Shown here in pieces: positions 1 through 6,114 of a stretch of DNA of 8,856 nt. The stretch's first letter is position 1. Each line of letters starts with the position of its first letter. The stretch spans positions 1 to 8,856 of the forward strand of contig CAYGWP010000334.1 in NCBI GenBank assembly GCA_964353455.1, written 5' to 3'. The notes beneath the pieces are model-generated. The model was given only the letters and a program-made list of their open reading frames with translations, was not told the origin of the DNA and did no database searches. Source of the stretch: CAYGWP01 sp964353455 (lineage in GTDB: Bacteria; Planctomycetota; Phycisphaerae; FEN-1346). The translations under genes were made by a program, and so were the position numbers.

Positions 1-45
1 CGCCGCGACCCGTCTGATCAACCTTTGCTTCGGGAGATTATACAT
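1..45 (-). CDS. Possible 5' end of a gene running off the left edge
   Basis: An ATG at 45-43 on the minus strand opens a frame of 15 codons (MYNLPKQRLIRRVAA) that is still open at the window edge. A GGGG/GGGGAG purine run lies at 49-54, closer to the ATG than is ideal. The peptide is short and basic and I do not recognise it. It begins just inside the direct repeats at 71-137. If those are the end of a mobile element, this could be the start of its transposase, as in IS21-type elements where the first gene follows the terminal repeats. That is inference; the frame may equally be open by chance. Confidence 0.2.
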   Translation of the reverse strand, partial: MYNLPKQRLIRRVAA

Positions 46-70
46 GTGCTCCCCAACCGTCGCTTCCTGG

Positions 71-137
71 GGTGACCGGCAATTGCTGACACTTACACTC
101 GCGTTGACACTCCGGTGACCGGCAATTGCTGACACTT
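71..137. repeat. Two exact 24-base direct repeats, 43-base period
   Basis: The same 24 bases occur at 71-94 and 114-137. Each copy begins GGTGACCGGC, contains the 8-base palindrome GCAATTGC and ends TGACACTT. The 19-base spacer holds a further partial copy of the tail, so TGACACT occurs at 87, 105 and 130. Short repeated sites of this kind ending in TGACAC are reminiscent of the multiple terminal repeats at the ends of IS21-type insertion sequences, but no transposase is visible in the window. An array of regulator binding sites is the alternative. The repeats begin 14 bases beyond the stop codon of the gene at 151-1764. Confidence 0.75.
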
Positions 138-150
138 GGCCTTTTCTGCG

Positions 151-1764
151 TTACTCAACCGCCTGGAGGTCGGCGCGTCCCCGGACTACGGTGGGTTCAT
201 CGGTCCGCTGCCAGGTGAGGCGCTTGACGAGTTTCAGGAGTTCCGCCAGGTTCAGCATCTTCTTGGCCTGGTCAACCCGCTGCTTGCCTGCCAGTCGCTC
301 GGCGAGGGCCAGGCAGATGTCGGCCCCGCTGGCGGGCTGGATGACGCCCCACCGCGTGACCGGCTCGGCCGGCGCCGGGTCGCCCGCCTGCTTCATGGCG
401 GCCGCAAGGCTTGCCCCGTTGCCGCGGGCCGCATCGAGCGTGGCCTTGATGCCCGAGAGGCTCGTCCCGGCGACGAGCCAGTTGTCGGTGACGGCCACGG
501 TCAGCGCGACATCCTTTGCCCAATCGCCGAGGATCGGCTGGAGGATGGCGGGCGCCTCGACCACGAGGATGGGCGTTGCGCCGTAGGCCTCCTCGCGGAC
601 GTTGATGCGCGGGCGGTCGCCCGGCCGGTCCTTATTGTTGGCGAGCGCCGCCAAGAGCATCGCCTTGGCCGCCAGTCCGTCGCGGAAAGACTGCGCGACG
701 GGCCGTCCGCCGGATGCGATCCGCACGAGGCCCACGAGGCCCGGGGCGCCGGCCGAATCGCCCTTCACGAGGCTCACGGCGGCCTCCGGCCCGAACGCGC
801 CCGTGATGGAGTCCATCGTCTGCCCGGGGAAGAATCCGCGGACGAACATCTCGGCCCGCTGCACTTTCTGTGCGCCCGCATCGCCCTCGGCGGCGCATTT
901 GGTCTTCACGTGGTCCCAGACCGCCCTCGGATAGAACACGCTGGCGATGGCCGCGACCGACCGGTCGGGCAGTGCGGCCGGCGCAGTCAGGACGGCCGGG
1001 CGGGTCATGCTGATGTCGCCGCTGCCGCCAACGAGCCGCCACTCGAAGTGCACGTGGCCCTTTTCCTGCGGATACATGGCCACGGCGCCGGGTCCTTCGT
1101 GCGGTTTGGCCCTGGCGGCATACGCCCTGGCGCGCCAGCCGGAGGGCAGGCCCTCGACGGCCTTGACGAAGTCGCCTTGTGCGCCAAGCGACGACCCGCC
1201 GCCGACCATAACGTCCACCATCCGCTCAAGGGCATCATCGCTTGCGCCGGTGACGGCCACGATGCCGCCGGCGAACGCCATGCGGTCCGTCCGGTTGTCC
1301 TTGCGGATCTCCCAGATGGCAACGTCTCGGTATCGCTTTATCTCCATCGCCCCGAGCGCCTTGGTCAGCCGCTGGGCCATCGCGTTGGTGGCCTCCGTGA
1401 TGAGTACGCCGTCGGGCTTCTTCTCATCGGCGCTCGGCAGGAGTGCGACCGCGCTGCGGCCGCCGAAGTAGGTGCGGATGGCCTCATCGCGCGGCATCTG
1501 GAGGCCCGCCAGCAACCGCTCGATCCGCGCCTCCATCTCGGCGCACTTCTGGCTCGCACGCCAGTCCTTGAACGCCTGGGTGCCCTCAAGGGCGGCCCAG
1601 AAATTCGATTCCAGGAGCATCTGCCTGAGGCCAGCCGCATCCACCGTCTCGATGAACGCCTTCGAGTCGGACGGCGCGAAGGTGGCCATCTCGGCTGTGG
1701 CGAAGGCGGCGGTCGCCGAGCACAGCAGCACCAGCATCGGCACCAGCATTCTTAAGGTCTTCAT
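151..1764 (-). CDS. Exported protein of unknown function, DUF3352-like
   Basis: A 537-residue protein with a clear Sec signal peptide: basic start MKTLR, hydrophobic core to about residue 20, likely cleavage after AFA near residue 22. There is no lipobox and no later membrane segment, so it should be released into the periplasm or extracytoplasmic space. The mature part is a long alternating alpha/beta sequence with no catalytic motif I can name. Its style (an FIETVDAAGLRQML-like start, YFGGRSAVALLP, repeated blocks on handling of scores or thresholds) resembles the large exported DUF3352-type proteins of Planctomycetota, which have no assigned function. The start is secure: AAGGAG at 1772-1777 sits seven bases before the ATG. 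It lies 32 bases after the anti-sigma gene, so it is probably co-transcribed with it and is a candidate effector or sensor partner of that system. The family assignment is tentative; the coding call is firm. Confidence 0.85.
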   Translation of the reverse strand: MKTLRMLVPMLVLLCSATAAFATAEMATFAPSDSKAFIETVDAAGLRQMLLESNFWAALEGTQAFKDWRASQKCAEMEARIERLLAGLQMPRDEAIRTYFGGRSAVALLPSADEKKPDGVLITEATNAMAQRLTKALGAMEIKRYRDVAIWEIRKDNRTDRMAFAGGIVAVTGASDDALERMVDVMVGGGSSLGAQGDFVKAVEGLPSGWRARAYAARAKPHEGPGAVAMYPQEKGHVHFEWRLVGGSGDISMTRPAVLTAPAALPDRSVAAIASVFYPRAVWDHVKTKCAAEGDAGAQKVQRAEMFVRGFFPGQTMDSITGAFGPEAAVSLVKGDSAGAPGLVGLVRIASGGRPVAQSFRDGLAAKAMLLAALANNKDRPGDRPRINVREEAYGATPILVVEAPAILQPILGDWAKDVALTVAVTDNWLVAGTSLSGIKATLDAARGNGASLAAAMKQAGDPAPAEPVTRWGVIQPASGADICLALAERLAGKQRVDQAKKMLNLAELLKLVKRLTWQRTDEPTVVRGRADLQAVE

Positions 1765-1796
1765 CTAGAGTCTCCTTCACGGGTGAACGTGATTGG

Positions 1797-2342
1797 TCAG
1801 CGTTCCTCGACAGACGGCCTGGTTGCGGCGGCGCGAGGCGCCTCCATTGCGGCCAGCCCGATTGACACGGGTCCTTCAAGGTCTCCCCAGAACGATTCGA
1901 AAACCGAGCCGAGCGGCGAGGAATCGTCGGCGGCCTGCGGCACTGGGGCCGGCTCGGCAGGCGCGGTCTCAATCGAGGCCAGCGGACCCAAGAGGTCGGC
2001 AAGTATCTGGGTCGGCAGGATCGGCTCGCGCGGCTGCGCCGGCCAGAGGAACACGATGGCCATTACGATGGCCGCGGCCGCCGCCAGCGGCGCCCAGGAC
2101 CACCGAAGGCCCCGGCTCCGGCCTGGCGTTGCCTGCCTGGGTGCTGCGACGATCCGGTCCACGAGCGCGCTTCGGCGCTGCCTTTCCAGTGTGGCACCGC
2201 TGCCGAGGAGATGCATGGCCTCCTCGACGGCCATGCGCCGGCGGCAGGTTTCGCACTGCGCCGCATGGGCGGCAAGGTCGCCCGCGAGCGCTTGCTCAGG
2301 CGTCTCGTCAAGCCACTGGTTGATACGTTCGCATTCGGTCAT
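1797..2342 (-). CDS. Transmembrane anti-sigma factor with zinc-finger-like N-terminus
   Basis: A 181-residue protein beginning MTECERINQWLDETPE. Its N-terminal cytoplasmic part carries H26, C30 and C33 (HAAQCETC), the HxxxCxxC pattern of zinc-associated anti-sigma factors (zf-HC2 type). One membrane helix lies at about residues 84-100 (PLAAAAAIVMAIVFLW). The remaining 80 residues, rich in proline, alanine and acidic residues, would be extracytoplasmic. Such proteins hold an ECF sigma factor at the membrane until a signal releases it. The start is set by the ATGA overlap with the upstream sigma gene (2339-2342), a standard arrangement for translational coupling of a sigma factor and its inhibitor. 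A longer open frame reaches 2438 but would run deep into the sigma gene, so it is rejected. The outer domain is not recognised, so the signal sensed is unknown. Confidence 0.87.
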   Translation of the reverse strand: MTECERINQWLDETPEQALAGDLAAHAAQCETCRRRMAVEEAMHLLGSGATLERQRRSALVDRIVAAPRQATPGRSRGLRWSWAPLAAAAAIVMAIVFLWPAQPREPILPTQILADLLGPLASIETAPAEPAPVPQAADDSSPLGSVFESFWGDLEGPVSIGLAAMEAPRAAATRPSVEER

Positions 2343-2935
2343 GGCACTTCCTCTGTTTGTGTGCGGCCGATGGCGGCCTCTTGGCCTAAACGGGCCTCGG
2401 CCCTCTGCCGCACGTGGTTTCTCGCTCGGTATAGCCACGTCTTGACGGTTCCGACAGGCACATCCAGTATCCGCGAGATCTCATCACACGGCTCTTCCTG
2501 GGCGTAGTAGAGGAGGAAGGCTGCGCGCTGCTTGCTTTCCAGGTCCTCGATGGCCTCCCAGACGGCGGCAAGGCGGCGCCGCTGGTCTTCCGACCTGGCG
2601 ACGGCCTGCCAGGGCTCCATCGCGTTGGCCGCCGACACGTCGAAGTCTGCCACGTCTGCCGTCGGACGCCTGCGCCGCCAGCGTTCCAGCACGAGGTTGG
2701 TGGCGATGCGGGCGAGGTACCCCTCGAATCGTCCCGTTGGCGTAAGGCCGCCGATTCCGGCGAAGAGCCTCGCGTAGGTTTCCTGAGTGATGTCATCCGC
2801 ATCATCCCGCCTTCGCACCAGTCGCATGGCGAGCGCCCAGAGGCTGTCGATCGTGGCCTCGACGAGGGTCCTTCTCGCGGCGGCATCTCCGTCGGCCGCC
2901 CGCCTCACGGTTTCCCACGCCACGCCATCCGCCAT
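2339..2935 (-). CDS. RNA polymerase sigma factor, ECF (sigma-70 group 4) family
   Basis: A 198-residue protein with only the two core sigma regions. Sigma-2 covers about residues 25-92, including DDADDITQETYARLF, where core polymerase is bound, and FEGYLARIATNLVLERWRRRR, the -10 reading segment. Sigma-4 covers about 120-178, with the helix-turn-helix DEISRILDVPVGTVKTWLYRAR that reads the -35 element. Length and layout are typical of RpoE-like ECF factors. It directs RNA polymerase to a small regulon, probably including its own operon. A GAGGG run ending six bases before the ATG supports the start. The next gene, overlapping by four bases, is its likely membrane anti-sigma factor. No long C-terminal extension is present; the tail after residue 180 is short and polar. 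The ECF subgroup cannot be settled by eye. Confidence 0.93.
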   Translation of the reverse strand: MADGVAWETVRRAADGDAAARRTLVEATIDSLWALAMRLVRRRDDADDITQETYARLFAGIGGLTPTGRFEGYLARIATNLVLERWRRRRPTADVADFDVSAANAMEPWQAVARSEDQRRRLAAVWEAIEDLESKQRAAFLLYYAQEEPCDEISRILDVPVGTVKTWLYRARNHVRQRAEARLGQEAAIGRTQTEEVP

Positions 2936-2968
2936 CCGATGCCCTCTGGCTTTGAGGTTCCATCATCT

Positions 2969-2999
2969 ATTCTAATGCGCACGGGTGGCGGGGGTTTCA
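2969..2999 (-). promoter_or_regulatory. Candidate promoter upstream of the ECF sigma operon
   Basis: The 120-base gap before the sigma gene contains TGAAAC (2994-2999), a frequent ECF-type -35 motif, and TAGAAT (2969-2974), one base from the housekeeping -10 consensus, on the minus strand. The 19-base spacing is wider than usual, and the two motifs belong to different promoter classes. A start about 25-30 bases before the ATG would fit. This is the only AT-richer part of the gap, so a promoter here is plausible, but the exact boxes are uncertain. Confidence 0.3.
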
Positions 3000-3055
3000 G
3001 AAAAGCGGAGGTTCGAGCCCGATGCGTGGTCGCCGGGCAATCTCATTCGCCGGCG

Positions 3056-4573
3056 TCACCGCCGCGCGGGGTTGCTGGCGTTCAGGGCCTTGCCGAGGCG
3101 GAATGCCTCCAGGTTCTGCGGGTTCAGGCGCAGGGCATGGCTGACTTCGGCGGCGCAGGAATTGAACGGGTTGACCCAGGCGACGCCGCCGTTGCCGAGG
3201 TCGGCGACGAACCGCTTCGCCCAGATCTTCGCCAGCATCAGGTGGACGGATGACTGGAACTCCTTCGGGGCGTTCTCGACGCCGCCCGTGGCGCTCAGCG
3301 CGCGGCAGAGGTCGGCGTAGGCCTGCGCGTCGGGGCCGGACCAGCCGGCATCCTTGAACGCATCTGCGTTCAAGACGTCGGGCAGGGGTTTTGCGAGGGC
3401 GGGCAGCGCGGCCATCGCCCGCATCATGTGCAGCCGCGCGTCGGAGGGCGACTGGCCGATGCGCTTGGTCAACTCGGCGCGGGCCTCGGCATATTTTCCC
3501 TCGCGGATGAGTTTCATCGAGGGATCGGCGGCCCAGTCGAGCGGGTCGGCCTGAATCTGGGCGAGCGACCGTTTCCCTTCGGGCGGCAGGAAGAGCGGCC
3601 GCGGCGACCACGGCTTCGGCGGCTGCCGGGCCAGCCAATCAATCATGTCGAACCAGAACCGGTCGGGCACGGTATGCCCCGCGCCCGGCGCTTCGACGTA
3701 CGTGACCTCAATGCCGCGGCGCCTCAGTTCCTCGACGGCCCTGCGGGGACCTTCGACGCTGATGGCGTCCTTCTCGCCGTGGACGACGTAAAACGGAACG
3801 CCGCGCAGTTTCTCCAGCGGGCTCACGCTGCTCACGGGAGGGTAAGCGGCCATAGACGCACCTGCCTGCCAGAGTTCCGGCCGCGACATCAGGTGCATCC
3901 ACGTGCCGATGCCGCCCATCGACGCCCCCGTGATGATAAGACGCCGGAAGTCAATCCTGTACCGGCGCGCGGCCCACTCGATGAGGCGGTACACGTTAAC
4001 CACTTCGGCGTTGTTGCTCCACATGCCGCCGGCCTGGAGGCTGGTGGGATAGATCACGAAGTACCCGTGGCGTGTGAACCGCTGGTACCAGCGGACGACG
4101 TTGTCGCCGTCGCCACCGCCGCCGTGGAGTGCCACGCACAGGCCCCAGGCCTTCTTGGGGTTGTAGTCCTGCGGCATGGCGAAGTTGAACCACCCTCGCG
4201 GATGGTCCTTCAGCCACGGGGTCTGGGCCCGCACGACGCCGCCCTTGGTCTTCTTGTCCTCGGGCGGCTCGGCCTTGAGCGTGGTCTGGAGTTCATCAAG
4301 CGTCAGTCCGACCTGCTGCGGCGCGAGGTCTTTCTGGTACAGGTCGCGGCGCTTGGCGGCATCGGGTTCCGCGAAGAAGGCATCAAGCGACTTTTCGAGC
4401 CGCTCGGCCCGCTCGGCGGGCCAGCAACCGGCAGGGACCTGTGCGGGAGAGGCAGGGGGAGGCGGCTTCGCGGGCGGTGAAGTCATGTCAGGGATTGCGG
4501 CCGGGGCCGGCATCGCGGTCGTCAGCACAAGCGCGATCGCCACGGAAAGCCTGATGCGGGTCGCCGGTTTCAT
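3056..4573 (-). CDS. Exported alpha/beta-hydrolase (esterase / CE1-like) with helical C-terminal extension
   Basis: A 505-residue protein. A signal peptide (MKPATRIRLSVAIALVLTTA, cleavage near residue 26) is followed by a proline-rich linker to about 47. The alpha/beta-hydrolase core spans about 125-320. It shows the oxyanion-region strand LCVALHGGGGDGDN, the nucleophile elbow GASMG with Ser218, the acid Asp269 in HGEKDA, and His300 in GAGHTVPD, so the catalytic triad appears complete. This pattern is shared by feruloyl/acetyl-xylan esterases, PHB depolymerase-like enzymes and some peptidases; the substrate cannot be read from sequence. Residues about 335-505 are helical with TPR-like stretches (KYAEARAELTKRIGQSPSDARL and LRLNPQNLEAF). 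The frame is open far upstream, into the kinase gene, but the ATG at 4573 is the first start followed by a signal peptide, so I chose it; no strong ribosome binding site sits at ideal distance. It is 89 bases from the kinase gene. Confidence 0.85.
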   Translation of the reverse strand: MKPATRIRLSVAIALVLTTAMPAPAAIPDMTSPPAKPPPPASPAQVPAGCWPAERAERLEKSLDAFFAEPDAAKRRDLYQKDLAPQQVGLTLDELQTTLKAEPPEDKKTKGGVVRAQTPWLKDHPRGWFNFAMPQDYNPKKAWGLCVALHGGGGDGDNVVRWYQRFTRHGYFVIYPTSLQAGGMWSNNAEVVNVYRLIEWAARRYRIDFRRLIITGASMGGIGTWMHLMSRPELWQAGASMAAYPPVSSVSPLEKLRGVPFYVVHGEKDAISVEGPRRAVEELRRRGIEVTYVEAPGAGHTVPDRFWFDMIDWLARQPPKPWSPRPLFLPPEGKRSLAQIQADPLDWAADPSMKLIREGKYAEARAELTKRIGQSPSDARLHMMRAMAALPALAKPLPDVLNADAFKDAGWSGPDAQAYADLCRALSATGGVENAPKEFQSSVHLMLAKIWAKRFVADLGNGGVAWVNPFNSCAAEVSHALRLNPQNLEAFRLGKALNASNPARR

Positions 4574-4607
4574 TGCGCAGGCACGCCCCCGAAGATACCC
4601 TCCGATG

Positions 4608-4613
4608 TTTATA
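4608..4613 (-). promoter_or_regulatory. Possible -10 element before the esterase gene
   Basis: The 89-base gap between the kinase stop and the esterase start contains TATAAA on the minus strand, 34 bases before the ATG. I see no good -35 box at 16-18 bases upstream. It is the only promoter-like hexamer in the gap and would allow the esterase to be expressed apart from the kinase. Confidence 0.2.
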
Positions 4614-4662
4614 CGCGGCAAGCGGTCTTCCTGGGAGACATCTCTGCCGGCGGCGAGAGAGA

Positions 4663-5481
4663 CTACTCGGCGATCGGCAGGAGGACGGTGAAGGTCGAGC
4701 CTGCGCCGGGTGTGGATGCGACGTGGATTTCGCCGCCGGCCTGTCGCACCAGGTCGCGTGCCACCGGCAGGCCCAAGCCCGTGCCGCGCTGCTCGCATTC
4801 CTCGCCGTTTGTCCGCGGGCGCGTGGTGAAGAACGGGTCGAAGATTTTCTCCAGGTGCTCCGGCGGTATGCCGCAGCCGGTGTCCTGGACCTTGAGCGCG
4901 ACGTAAGAAAGAAAAGGGTCCAGGACCCCTAAAGTCGTTAAGGGTCCTGGACCCTTTTCTTTCACGACGGCGACCGTGAGCCGTCCGCCGCGGTCGCGCA
5001 TCGCGCTGCGGGCGTTCAGGATGAGGTTCAGGAGGACCTGCTCCATGCGGCCGGGGACGACGCGGACCTTGGCCGTGGTCTCGTACTGTCGGAGGAGTTG
5101 TATGCCGCACTTCGGGAGGTCCCATGCGGTGAGTGCGACGGCGGCGTCCATGAGTGCGTCGGCGGGAATGAGTTGGTTCTGCGTCTGGCGGCCGCAGGCG
5201 TAGCCGAGGAGGCCCGCGGCGATGTCGGCGGCGCGCTTGCCGGACTCGACCGTCTTGCGGAGGGCCTTCTCCTTCATGGCCGGGTCGTCGTACTTGATCG
5301 CCTCGCCCGCGCGGCCGATGATGAGCATGAGGATATTATTAAATTCGTGAATGACGCGGCAGGCGAGTTCCCCGACCGTGGCCAGCCGCTGCGACTCCAC
5401 AAGCGATTGCTGGAGCCGCGCCACCTGGTGGCGGGCGTCTTCGAGTTCCTGTTTCAGCGACTCCCGATCCGCGCTGGACAA
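4663..5481 (-). CDS. Soluble sensor histidine kinase, no membrane or sensor domain
   Basis: A 272-residue protein. Residues 1-35 form a likely coiled coil (ESLKQELEDARHQVARLQQSL). The dimerisation and phosphoacceptor helix carries the H-box VIHEFNN with His45. The HATPase domain has the N-box EQVLLNLILNARSAM (Asn152, Asn156), the G1 box DTGCG (Asp200), the F-box-like IFDPFFTTR, and the G2 box GTGLGLPVAR (233-242). All catalytic boxes are present, so an active ATP-dependent autokinase is expected. There is no transmembrane segment, PAS or GAF domain, and no response regulator in the window, so signal and partner are unknown. The start is TTG at 5481, supported by GGGGAGAG at 5488-5495. Residues about 174-192 (KEKGPGPLTTLGVLDPFLS), between the N- and G1-boxes, are encoded by a 57-base inverted repeat. 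This is a variable loop region in the family, so the enzyme may tolerate it. Confidence 0.92.
   Translation of the reverse strand: MSSADRESLKQELEDARHQVARLQQSLVESQRLATVGELACRVIHEFNNILMLIIGRAGEAIKYDDPAMKEKALRKTVESGKRAADIAAGLLGYACGRQTQNQLIPADALMDAAVALTAWDLPKCGIQLLRQYETTAKVRVVPGRMEQVLLNLILNARSAMRDRGGRLTVAVVKEKGPGPLTTLGVLDPFLSYVALKVQDTGCGIPPEHLEKIFDPFFTTRPRTNGEECEQRGTGLGLPVARDLVRQAGGEIHVASTPGAGSTFTVLLPIAE
4907..4963. repeat. 57-base near-perfect inverted repeat inside the kinase gene
   Basis: Arms at 4907-4928 and 4942-4963 are perfectly complementary over 22 bases. One mismatch (4929/4941) and three more pairs follow, leaving a five-base loop at 4933-4937. The core of each arm (GGGTCCAGGACCC and GGGTCCTGGACCC) is itself a palindrome around one central base, so cruciform and alternative pairings are possible. 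The outer ends are A/T-rich (GAAAGAAAA / TTTTCTTTC), so on either strand the structure looks like a strong stem followed by a T-rich run, as in a bidirectional intrinsic terminator. Yet it lies within an intact reading frame and its length is exactly 19 codons. CGACG flanks it at 4899-4903 and 4965-4969; this could be a target duplication but may be chance in GC-rich DNA. Confidence 0.9.
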
Positions 5482-5487
5482 GACGGA

Positions 5488-5495
5488 CTCTCCCC
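5488..5495 (-). promoter_or_regulatory. Ribosome binding site fixing the TTG start of the kinase
   Basis: GGGGAGAG on the minus strand, with GGGGAG ending eight bases before the TTG at 5481-5479. No ATG gives a better start near here. The site directly abuts the palindrome at 5495-5512, so folding of that palindrome could mask or expose it. Confidence 0.6.
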
Positions 5496-5588
5496 GGTCG
5501 CCGCGGCGACCGAGACGATCCCCCGCTCTAGCGAGTTATCGGCCTCTAGGGATGAGGCCCTAGAGGAATTCAGGTCGCCGCGGCGACC
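5495..5588. repeat. 94-base segment bounded by two copies of a 16-base perfect palindrome
   Basis: GGTCGCCGCGGCGACC, a perfect palindrome, occurs at 5496-5511 (extending to 18 bases, 5495-5512) and again at 5573-5588. The two copies can each fold or pair with one another; in the latter case they enclose the hairpin at 5543-5566. The segment carries three CTAG tetranucleotides within about 40 bases, unlike the surrounding genes. It starts inside the 3' end of hpt, encoding the final residues RSPRRPEFL and the TAG stop, and ends at the ribosome binding site of the kinase. The layout suggests a small dispersed repeat element, but only one copy is visible here. Confidence 0.75.
5543..5566 (-). 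other. 9-bp hairpin containing the hpt stop codon
   Basis: Arms CCTCTAGGG (5543-5551) and CCCTAGAGG (5558-5566) are perfectly complementary around a six-base loop. The hpt TAG stop (5560-5562) is within the first transcribed arm. No T-run follows on the minus strand, so it is not a typical intrinsic terminator; a role in mRNA 3'-end protection or as the core of the surrounding repeat is more likely. Confidence 0.55.
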
Positions 5589-6108
5589 GCAGGGCGGCCA
5601 CGTGCGGCAGGTTGCGGTACCGGCCGCGGTAATCCAGGCCGTAACCGACGACGAATCGGTCGGGGATCTCGAAGCCGACCCAGTCGGGGCCGCGAGGGGC
5701 TGCGGCCCGGCGTTTCCGCAGGAGGACGAGCGTCCGCACGTCGGCGGGACGCAGGGCCTCGACGGCGCGGCAGACGGCGGCGAGCGTCCGGCCGGTATCG
5801 TAGATGTCATCGACGACCACGACGGGCCGGCCCGCCACACGCGGCCCCAGGTCTGGCGGCAGCGCCACGCGGACCTCGCCCGGCTCGGTTCCCTCATAGG
5901 ATTCAGCCGAAACGAACTCCAGGCTCAGCGGCCCCGGCCATGCCCGAACCAGGTCCGCCAGGAGCATGACGCAGCCTTTCATGATGGCCACGAGGACCGG
6001 TTCGCGCCCGGCGTACTCGCGGGCCATGGCCGCGCCGAGTTCTCGGACCCGCGCGGCAATCTGGTCCGCGGTGATGAGGACTTCGCCGATCTGGACCTCT
6101 TCATCCAT
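5560..6108 (-). CDS. hpt: Hypoxanthine(-guanine) phosphoribosyltransferase
   Basis: A 182-residue cytoplasmic purine-salvage enzyme that joins hypoxanthine or guanine to PRPP, giving IMP or GMP. Landmarks run in the expected order: VLVAIMKGCVMLLADLVR (about 38-55, with the Lys-Gly pair that contacts pyrophosphate); the PRPP loop VVVVDDIYDTGRTL (96-109), where family members usually have E-D in place of D100-D101; and FVVGYGLDYRGRYRNLPHVAAL (152-173) near the C-terminus, which binds the purine. The last nine residues, RSPRRPEFL, are not family-like; they and the stop codon fall in the palindrome-bounded repeat, so the original end was probably replaced. The ATG at 6108 is six bases after the glyA stop and lacks a clear Shine-Dalgarno, suggesting translation coupled to glyA. 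Confidence 0.95.
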   Translation of the reverse strand: MDEEVQIGEVLITADQIAARVRELGAAMAREYAGREPVLVAIMKGCVMLLADLVRAWPGPLSLEFVSAESYEGTEPGEVRVALPPDLGPRVAGRPVVVVDDIYDTGRTLAAVCRAVEALRPADVRTLVLLRKRRAAAPRGPDWVGFEIPDRFVVGYGLDYRGRYRNLPHVAALRSPRRPEFL

Positions 6109-6114
6109 CTGCGA

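Noticed and set aside
37..42. TATAAT hexamer on the minus strand near the left edge
   Set aside because: It is a perfect -10 match, but no -35 box is found at 16-18 bases and it overlaps the start of the possible left-edge frame, so it is not called as a promoter.
136..1755. Plus-strand open frame of 539 codons
   Set aside because: It lies antisense to the exported protein gene in GC-rich DNA, shows low-complexity Arg/Gly/His-rich translation, has no signal peptide or domain, and the minus-strand frame has a signal peptide and a strong ribosome binding site.
4907..4963. Terminator ending the kinase gene
   Set aside because: The hairpin is internal: the G1 and G2 boxes of the kinase follow it in the same frame, so it cannot mark the gene's end, though partial attenuation is possible.
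4899..4969. CGACG target-site duplication flanking the 57-base repeat
   Set aside because: A five-base match is expected often by chance in this GC-rich DNA; removal of the segment would also leave an unusually short loop in the kinase, so it is not evidence of insertion on its own.
4574..5125. N-terminal extension of the esterase frame to 689 residues
   Set aside because: The extra part overlaps the kinase gene in another frame, and the signal peptide begins only at the ATG at 4573.
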